DNA from: Burkholderiales bacterium | GTDB lineage: Bacteria; Pseudomonadota; Gammaproteobacteria; Burkholderiales; Burkholderiaceae_C | NCBI GenBank assembly: GCA_947381415.1 | Contig: CANCVB010000004.1 | Location: forward strand, 1 to 64,000 | Length of the DNA: 64,000 nt | Reading direction: 5' to 3' | Shown: in pieces, positions 58,688 to 64,000 of the stretch | How positions within the stretch are numbered: the first letter of the stretch is position 1 | How the letters are laid out: the number at the start of each line of letters is the position of its first letter | Program-made: the position numbers and the translations under genes | The notes under the pieces: generated by a model | The model's input: the letters and a program-made list of their open reading frames with translations, nothing else | What the model was told of the DNA's origin: nothing | Database searches by the model: none

Positions 58688-61042
58688 ATGAGTGATACAC
58701 CTGTTGTGGACCTGAACGCCTCGTCTGAATCGGACGACGGCATTGCCTTGGGCCATTACGCCCAACGTGCCTACCTAGAATATGCCTTGAGCGTGGTCAA
58801 GGGGCGCGCCTTGCCCGATGTGTGCGACGGCCAAAAACCGGTGCAGCGGCGCATTTTGTATGCCATGTCCCGCATGGGCTTGGGTTTTGGTGGCCCCAAC
58901 AACACCGTTGGCGCCAGGCCTGTGAAAAGCGCCCGTGTGGTGGGTGATGTGCTGGGTCGCTACCACCCGCACGGCGACAGCGCTGCCTACGACGCCTTGG
59001 TGCGCATGGCGCAGGATTTTTCGCAGCGCTACCCGCTGATTGACGGCCAAGGCAACTTTGGCTCGCGCGACGGCGATGGGGCTGCCGCCATGCGCTACAC
59101 CGAGGCAAGGCTGTCACGCATCACCAGTTTGTTGCTGGATGAGATCGACGAAGGCACGGTGGACTTTCAGCCCAACTATGACGGCTCCACCGAAGAGCCC
59201 AAGCAATTGCCTGCGCGTTTGCCCTTTGCCTTGCTCAATGGTGCCAGCGGCATCGCGGTGGGCATGGCGACTGAAATTCCCAGCCACAACCTGCGCGAGG
59301 TGGCCGACGCTTGCGTGGCCTTGATCAAAAACCCCAAGCTCACACACGCCGAGTTGCTGCACATTTTGCCTGGCCCTGACTATCCTGGTGGCGGGCAAAT
59401 CATCAGCAGCGACGCCGATATTTCTGACGCCTATGCCTCAGGCCGTGGGTCACTGAAAGTGCGGGCACGCTGGGTGATTGAAGACTTGGCACGTGGTCAG
59501 TGGCAATTGGTGGTGAATGAATTGCCCCCCAATGTGAGCAGTCAAAAAGTGTTGGAAGAAATTGAAGAGCTGACCAACCCCAAGGTGAAGACCGGCAAAA
59601 AAGCCTTGAGCCCAGAGCAAACCCAGCTCAAGGCCACGGTGCTGGCGGTGCTCGATGGCGTGCGCGACGAGTCCAGCAAAGACGCGCCGGTGCGCTTGGT
59701 GTTCGAGCCCAAAACCCGCACCATTGAACAACAAGAGCTCATCACCACCTTGCTGGCGCACACCAGTTTGGAGAGTTCATCCTCCATCAACCTGACCATG
59801 GTCGGTTTGGATGGCCGCCCGGTGCCCAAGACCTTGCGTCAAATGCTGGAGGAGTGGATTGCGTTTCGCCAAACCACGGTGCAGCGCCGCTCGCAATACC
59901 GCTTGGACAAGGTGCTGGCACGCATCCACATTTTGGAAGGCCGTCAGTTGGTGTTGCTCAACATCGACGAGGTGATTCGCATCATCCGCCACAGCGACGA
60001 GCCCAAACCTGCATTGATCGAACGCTTCAAACTCAGCGAGCGCCAAGCCGACGATATTTTGGACATCCGCTTGCGCCAATTGGCCAGGTTGGAGGCCATC
60101 AAGATCGAGCAAGAGCTCAAAGAATTGCGCGAAGAGCAGGGCCGTTTGGAAGACATTTTGGGCAGCACCACCTCGCTGCGCCGCTTGATGGTCAAAGAGA
60201 TTGAGGCCGACGCCAAAACCTTTGCCGATGCACGCCGCACTTTGATCCAAGCCGAGAAAAAAGCGGTTGCTGAAGTGAAAGTGATTGACGAGCCTGTGAC
60301 GGTGGTTTTGTCTGCCAAAGGCTGGGTGCGTGCCCGCACTGGCCATGGCCACGATCCGTTGGGCTTTGCTTTCAAAGCCGGCGACGAGCTCTACGACACC
60401 TTTGAATGCCGCACCGTGGACCAACTCATCGCTTTTGGCTCCAACGGGCGGGTGTATTCAGTGCCTGTGTCCTCACTGCCTGGTGCGCGCGGCGATGGCC
60501 AACCCGTCACCACGTTGGTGGACGTGGAAGCCGGAACGCAACTGGTGCATTACTTTGCCGGACCTGGCACCCTCACCTTGTTGCTCAGTGGTTCGGGCGG
60601 CTATGGTTTTGTGTGTTGCATCGACAACTTGATTTCGCGCAACAAAGGTGGCAAGTCCTTCATCAACTTGGCCGAGGGCGAAATCTTGTGCGTACCATCC
60701 TTGGTGGGTGGGGGCAATGGTGAAACACCGTTGCCGATTGCCACCCATGTGGCTTGTGCCTCCACCGGTGGGCGTATCCTGACCTTTGCCATCACCGAGC
60801 TCAAAGCCATGGAAAAGGGCGGACGCGGTTTGATGCTGATCGACTTAGAAGCCAAAGACAGCTTGGCCGGTGCGGCAGCGTACACCCGCAGTGTGTGCAT
60901 CGTGGGTGTCGGCCGAGGCGGTAAAGACCGTGAAGAAACACTGGAAATCCGAAGCTTGAACAATGCACGTGCGGCCAGAGCCCGCAAAGGCAAGGCCGCC
61001 GATTTGGGCTTCAAGCCCACTGCGGTACTTCGTGTTGAATAA
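58688..61042 (+). CDS. parC: DNA topoisomerase IV subunit A
   Basis: A 784-residue DNA-cleaving subunit of topoisomerase IV. The quinolone-resistance region holds [21 protein letters not shown] near residue 78 with Ser93 and Asp as usual contacts, and the active-site Tyr is in [14 protein letters not shown] near residue 137. The C-terminal beta-pinwheel domain is shorter than in GyrA and lacks an obvious GyrA box. It is the second gene of the parE-parC pair. Confidence 0.95.
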   Translation: MSDTPVVDLNASSESDDGIALGHYAQRAYLEYALSVVKGRALPDVCDGQKPVQRRILYAMSRMGLGFGGPNNTVGARPVKSARVVGDVLGRYHPHGDSAAYDALVRMAQDFSQRYPLIDGQGNFGSRDGDGAAAMRYTEARLSRITSLLLDEIDEGTVDFQPNYDGSTEEPKQLPARLPFALLNGASGIAVGMATEIPSHNLREVADACVALIKNPKLTHAELLHILPGPDYPGGGQIISSDADISDAYASGRGSLKVRARWVIEDLARGQWQLVVNELPPNVSSQKVLEEIEELTNPKVKTGKKALSPEQTQLKATVLAVLDGVRDESSKDAPVRLVFEPKTRTIEQQELITTLLAHTSLESSSSINLTMVGLDGRPVPKTLRQMLEEWIAFRQTTVQRRSQYRLDKVLARIHILEGRQLVLLNIDEVIRIIRHSDEPKPALIERFKLSERQADDILDIRLRQLARLEAIKIEQELKELREEQGRLEDILGSTTSLRRLMVKEIEADAKTFADARRTLIQAEKKAVAEVKVIDEPVTVVLSAKGWVRARTGHGHDPLGFAFKAGDELYDTFECRTVDQLIAFGSNGRVYSVPVSSLPGARGDGQPVTTLVDVEAGTQLVHYFAGPGTLTLLLSGSGGYGFVCCIDNLISRNKGGKSFINLAEGEILCVPSLVGGGNGETPLPIATHVACASTGGRILTFAITELKAMEKGGRGLMLIDLEAKDSLAGAAAYTRSVCIVGVGRGGKDREETLEIRSLNNARAARARKGKAADLGFKPTAVLRVE

Positions 61043-61067
61043 ATCTCTTTTTGAAAGAAGCCACGCC

Positions 61068-62195
61068 ATGCGTTTTCAAGGTTTGTTGACAGTGGCTTGC
61101 GCAACAGGGTGCTGGGTCTTTTTTCAACCCCCGGTTTTTGCCCAAGCCAGTCCACCCAAGGTCAGCGAAACGCGACCTGCCATGACGGTCACCGTGACAC
61201 GCGCGCAAAACCAAAACCTGTCCCAACGTTTAAGCGCCAATGGCACTGTGGCCGCTTGGCAAGAAGCCAGCATAGGCGCAGAAATAGGCGGTTTACGACT
61301 GACCGAAGTGCGGGTCAATGTAGGTGACCAGGTGAAAGCTGGTCAAGTCTTGGCGGTATTCGCTGCGGACAATGTGCTGGCTGAAATCAACCAAGCCAAG
61401 GCTGCATTGAATGAAGCCAAAGCAGTTGCGTCTGAAGCCCAAGCCAATGCCGACCGTGCGCGCGCTTTGCAGCCCAGCGGTGTCATCAGCGCGCAGCAAT
61501 TCAACCAAAGTTTGACCGCTGAAGCCACCGCCAAAGCCCGTGTCGAGTCGGCCTTGGCTTTGATGGCCGTGCATGAGTTGCATCTGCGTCAAACCCAAGT
61601 CAAGGCCGCTGACAACGGCGTGATTTCCAGTCGCAGCGCCAGCGTGGGTGCCGTGGTTGGTTTGGGCACAGAATTGTTTCGCCTGATTCGTGGCAACCGT
61701 TTGGAGTGGCGTGCCGATTTGGTGTCTTCCGAACTGTTTCAAATCAAACCTGGTCACAAGGTGCATATCGAAGGCGCGGGCGCGGGGCCTGTCACCGGCA
61801 CGGTGCGCATGGTCGCACCCACGGTTGATGGCCAGAACCGCACTGGCATGGTGTTCGTGGATTTACCGCCGAATGCCATGCAATCGCTCAAGCCCGGTAT
61901 GTACGCGCGCGGCGAATTTGAGTTGGGTTCTTCCACCGCTTCCTTGGTGCCCCAGCAGTCGGTGGTGATTCGCGATGGGTTTTCGCAGGTATTCGTTGTC
62001 CAAGCCGATCAACGCGTAAAGCTTTTCAAAGTGGCTTTGGGGCGGCGTCAAGGGGAATGGTTAGAGATCACCTCTGGGCTGCCTGCTGACGCCAATGTGG
62101 TGGTGCGAGGCGCTGGTTTTTTGACCGCAGGAGATGTGGTCAAAGTCGTCACTGATACCCCCGCAGTAGGTCAAACCGCTGTCACCAAACCATGA
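61068..62195 (+). CDS. RND efflux periplasmic adaptor subunit
   Basis: A 375-residue membrane-fusion protein of the RND efflux family. Residues 1-27 are a signal peptide ending in VFAQA. The lipoyl-like halves start with GTVAAWQEASIGAEIGG and GDQVKAGQVLAVFAADN near residue 88; a coiled coil lies about 105-165, and the beta-barrel domain follows. The ATG at 61068 has GAAAGAAG upstream and begins the signal peptide; an upstream frame inside parC is rejected. It overlaps the pump gene by four bases (ATGA). Confidence 0.9.
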   Translation: MRFQGLLTVACATGCWVFFQPPVFAQASPPKVSETRPAMTVTVTRAQNQNLSQRLSANGTVAAWQEASIGAEIGGLRLTEVRVNVGDQVKAGQVLAVFAADNVLAEINQAKAALNEAKAVASEAQANADRARALQPSGVISAQQFNQSLTAEATAKARVESALALMAVHELHLRQTQVKAADNGVISSRSASVGAVVGLGTELFRLIRGNRLEWRADLVSSELFQIKPGHKVHIEGAGAGPVTGTVRMVAPTVDGQNRTGMVFVDLPPNAMQSLKPGMYARGEFELGSSTASLVPQQSVVIRDGFSQVFVVQADQRVKLFKVALGRRQGEWLEITSGLPADANVVVRGAGFLTAGDVVKVVTDTPAVGQTAVTKP

Positions 62196-64000
62196 ATGTT
62201 TCCGCTTGGTCGATACGCAACCCCGTACCGTCGGTGGTGTTGTTCGTATTGCTGACCTTTGCTGGTTTGCTCTCCTTCAACAACATGAAGGTGCAAAACT
62301 TTCCCGACCTCGATTTACCCACGATCGTGATCACCGCGACCTTGCCCGGGGCCGCGCCCGTGCAAATGGAGACCGAGGTCGCCCGCAAAATTGAAAATGC
62401 CGTGGTGTCAGTCTCTGGCTTGAAGAACCTCTATACCAAGATTCAAGACGGCAATGTCTTGATTTCTTGCGAGTTCCGCATTGAAAAGCCGGTGCAAGAA
62501 GCACTTGACGAGGTGCGCTCTGCCGTTAATGGCGTGCGCGGTGACTTGCCCTCCGATTTGCTTGACCCCATGGTGCGCAAACTCGAGTTCACCGGTGGAC
62601 CGGTGTTGGCGTTCACCATCGCCGCTACCGATTTGGACGACGAAGGCCTGAGCTGGTTTGTGGACCAAACCGTGACCCGCCGTTTGTTGGCGGTCAAAGG
62701 CGTTGGCGCTGTCACTCGCGTCGGTGGTGTAGACAGGCAGGTTGAGATCGCGCTGGACCCTTTGCGGCTACAAGCCTTGCATTTGACTGTGGCCGATGTC
62801 TCTCGTCAGTTACGCCAAGTTCAAGGTGAAAGCTCGGGGGGGCGCACTGACCTGGGTGGCTTAGAGCAATCCATGCGAACTTTGGCCACGGTGAGCTCCG
62901 CGGATGAATTGGCTGACATTGAATTGGCGGTGGGCAATGGCAAGCGCATCCGCTTGCGCGATATTGCTTCTGTCAAAGACACGGTGGCAGAGCAGCGTTC
63001 AGCGGCTTTTTTGAACGGTAAGCCTGTGGTGGGGTTTGAGGTGGCGCGCAGTCGCGGCACCAGCGAGGTCGAGGTGGGTGAAGCGGTCTTCAAGGCATTG
63101 ACGCAGCTCAAGGAGGCTCATCCCAATTTGACCTTCACCACCGCCTTTGACTTTGTCACGCCGGTGAAAGAGGAATACCACGCCTCACTGACCTTGTTGT
63201 ACGAAGGCGCATTGCTGGCGGTGCTGGTCGTTTGGTTGTTCTTGCGTGACGTCAGGGCAACGTTTGTTTCTGCGGTGGCTTTGCCCTTGTCGGTGATTCC
63301 CGCATTCATTGCCATGGATTACCTCGGCTTTTCTATCAACGTCATCACTTTGTTGGCCTTGTCCTTGGTGGTCGGTATTTTGGTCGACGATGCGATTGTT
63401 GAAGTGGAGAACATCGAGCGACATTTGTACATGGGTAAGACCCCTTTTCAAGCCGCCATGGAAGCTGCCGATGAAATTGGTTTGGCAGTGATTGCCACCA
63501 CCTTTACTTTGGTGGCTGTGTTTTTGCCCACAGCTTTCATGAGTGGCGTTCCGGGTAAGTTTTTCAAGCAGTTTGGTTGGACCGCAGCATTGGCCGTGTT
63601 CGCTTCGCTGGTGGTGGCGCGGGTGTTGACGCCCATGATGTCTGCGTATTTGCTCAAGCCGCCCAAGCATGCAGCCATGGAGCCATTTTGGATGCCTGCC
63701 TACCTGCGCTTGGTGCGTTGGTGTTTGCAACATCGCTTTTGGACAGCTTTGGCGGCAGCAGGTTTTTTTGTGGGCTCGTTGATGCTCATACCTTTGCTGC
63801 CCACCGGTTTTATTCCCGCAGACGACAACTCGCAAACCCAGGTGTATTTGGAGTTGCCTCCGGGCTCAAATTTGCACCAAACTGTGCAAGCCAGCGAAGC
63901 GGTCAGGCAACAATTGCTGCAGATTCCCGAAATCAAAAGCATTTACACCACGGTAGGTGGTGGCACCGCAGGTACCGACCCAGGTATGCCGCAAGCGGCC
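62192..64000 (+). CDS. RND efflux permease (HAE-1 type), 3' end cut
   Basis: 603 codons of the inner-membrane pump of an RND efflux system are present; the frame runs open to the window end. It starts with MNVSAWSIRNPVPSVVLFVL, and the HAE-1 proton-relay helix shows two acidic residues in LVVGILVDDAIVEVENIERH near residue 400. Porter-domain segments follow LPTIVITATLPGAAPVQME. Substrates are probably drugs or hydrophobic compounds rather than metals, because the metal-type motif is absent. About 1000 residues are expected, so roughly 400 are outside. Confidence 0.93.
   Translation, partial: MNVSAWSIRNPVPSVVLFVLLTFAGLLSFNNMKVQNFPDLDLPTIVITATLPGAAPVQMETEVARKIENAVVSVSGLKNLYTKIQDGNVLISCEFRIEKPVQEALDEVRSAVNGVRGDLPSDLLDPMVRKLEFTGGPVLAFTIAATDLDDEGLSWFVDQTVTRRLLAVKGVGAVTRVGGVDRQVEIALDPLRLQALHLTVADVSRQLRQVQGESSGGRTDLGGLEQSMRTLATVSSADELADIELAVGNGKRIRLRDIASVKDTVAEQRSAAFLNGKPVVGFEVARSRGTSEVEVGEAVFKALTQLKEAHPNLTFTTAFDFVTPVKEEYHASLTLLYEGALLAVLVVWLFLRDVRATFVSAVALPLSVIPAFIAMDYLGFSINVITLLALSLVVGILVDDAIVEVENIERHLYMGKTPFQAAMEAADEIGLAVIATTFTLVAVFLPTAFMSGVPGKFFKQFGWTAALAVFASLVVARVLTPMMSAYLLKPPKHAAMEPFWMPAYLRLVRWCLQHRFWTALAAAGFFVGSLMLIPLLPTGFIPADDNSQTQVYLELPPGSNLHQTVQASEAVRQQLLQIPEIKSIYTTVGGGTAGTDPGMPQAA

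Overview
This 64 kb window is a gene-dense piece of bacterial chromosome made almost wholly of core genes. Gene content and order point to a betaproteobacterium of the Burkholderiales, most likely Comamonadaceae (Limnohabitans/Rhodoferax-like). The signs are a nuoG-to-nuoN block followed by a DUF1178 gene, a Bug-type solute receptor, the xerD/DUF455/gamma-carbonic-anhydrase/Hsp33 neighbourhood, and ftsB-eno-kdsA-pyrG. Genus-level placement is inference. I see no rRNA, tRNA, insertion sequence, prophage or CRISPR array, and no gene-free stretch above about 300 bases.

Layout. 1-8650: the end of the complex I operon (nuoG partial, then nuoH-N). 8671-13009: DUF1178, a 47-residue basic protein, nitroreductase, SDR, a small unknown gene and glnS. 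13040-13751: a vapBC toxin-antitoxin pair with an operator-like palindrome on its promoter. 13771-15703: a membrane-tethered HTH regulator with a DUF2306 partner, a large dyad, and uppP. 15704-22244: alpha/beta hydrolase, mutS, a lone fimbrial-type protein in AT-rich DNA, suhB and trmJ. 22254-31775: cysE, an unknown gene, mog, darP-like yjgA, pmbA, a lone PotA/PotG-type ATPase facing a type III glutamine synthetase, yqeY, rpsU, an HI0933-type flavoprotein and a hydrolase. 31801-41047: acyl-CoA synthetase, aldo/keto reductase, plsY, yajQ, murB, a Bug receptor, xerD, DUF455, gamma-carbonic anhydrase and Hsp33. 41030-49382: ftsB, eno, kdsA, pyrG, coaBC, dut, slyD-like, the L16 hydroxylase and a Pro/Ala lipoprotein. 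49443-64000: a second acyl-CoA synthetase, an MBL hydrolase, bamC, dapA, methyltransferase, SDR, a 41-residue membrane protein, an MFS carrier, parE-parC and an RND efflux pair cut by the window end.

Themes. Energy conservation (complex I), envelope building (uppP, murB, kdsA, bamC, dapA, plsY, ftsB), DNA maintenance (mutS, xerD, parEC) and translation (glnS, rpsU, trmJ, RoxA) dominate. Many genes are translationally coupled by ATGA overlaps.

The most interesting material is regulatory and small-scale: about eleven genes with a -10-like hexamer 6-8 bases before the start codon and no ribosome binding site (candidate leaderless mRNAs), a perfectly symmetric divergent -10 between DUF455 and the carbonic anhydrase gene, a terminator plus boxA-like sequence in the suhB leader, a 27-bp dyad before uppP, and several short genes. 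No complete, clearly new multi-gene system is visible. The HTH-2TM/DUF2306 pair with its nearby dyad is the best candidate for an undescribed circuit.
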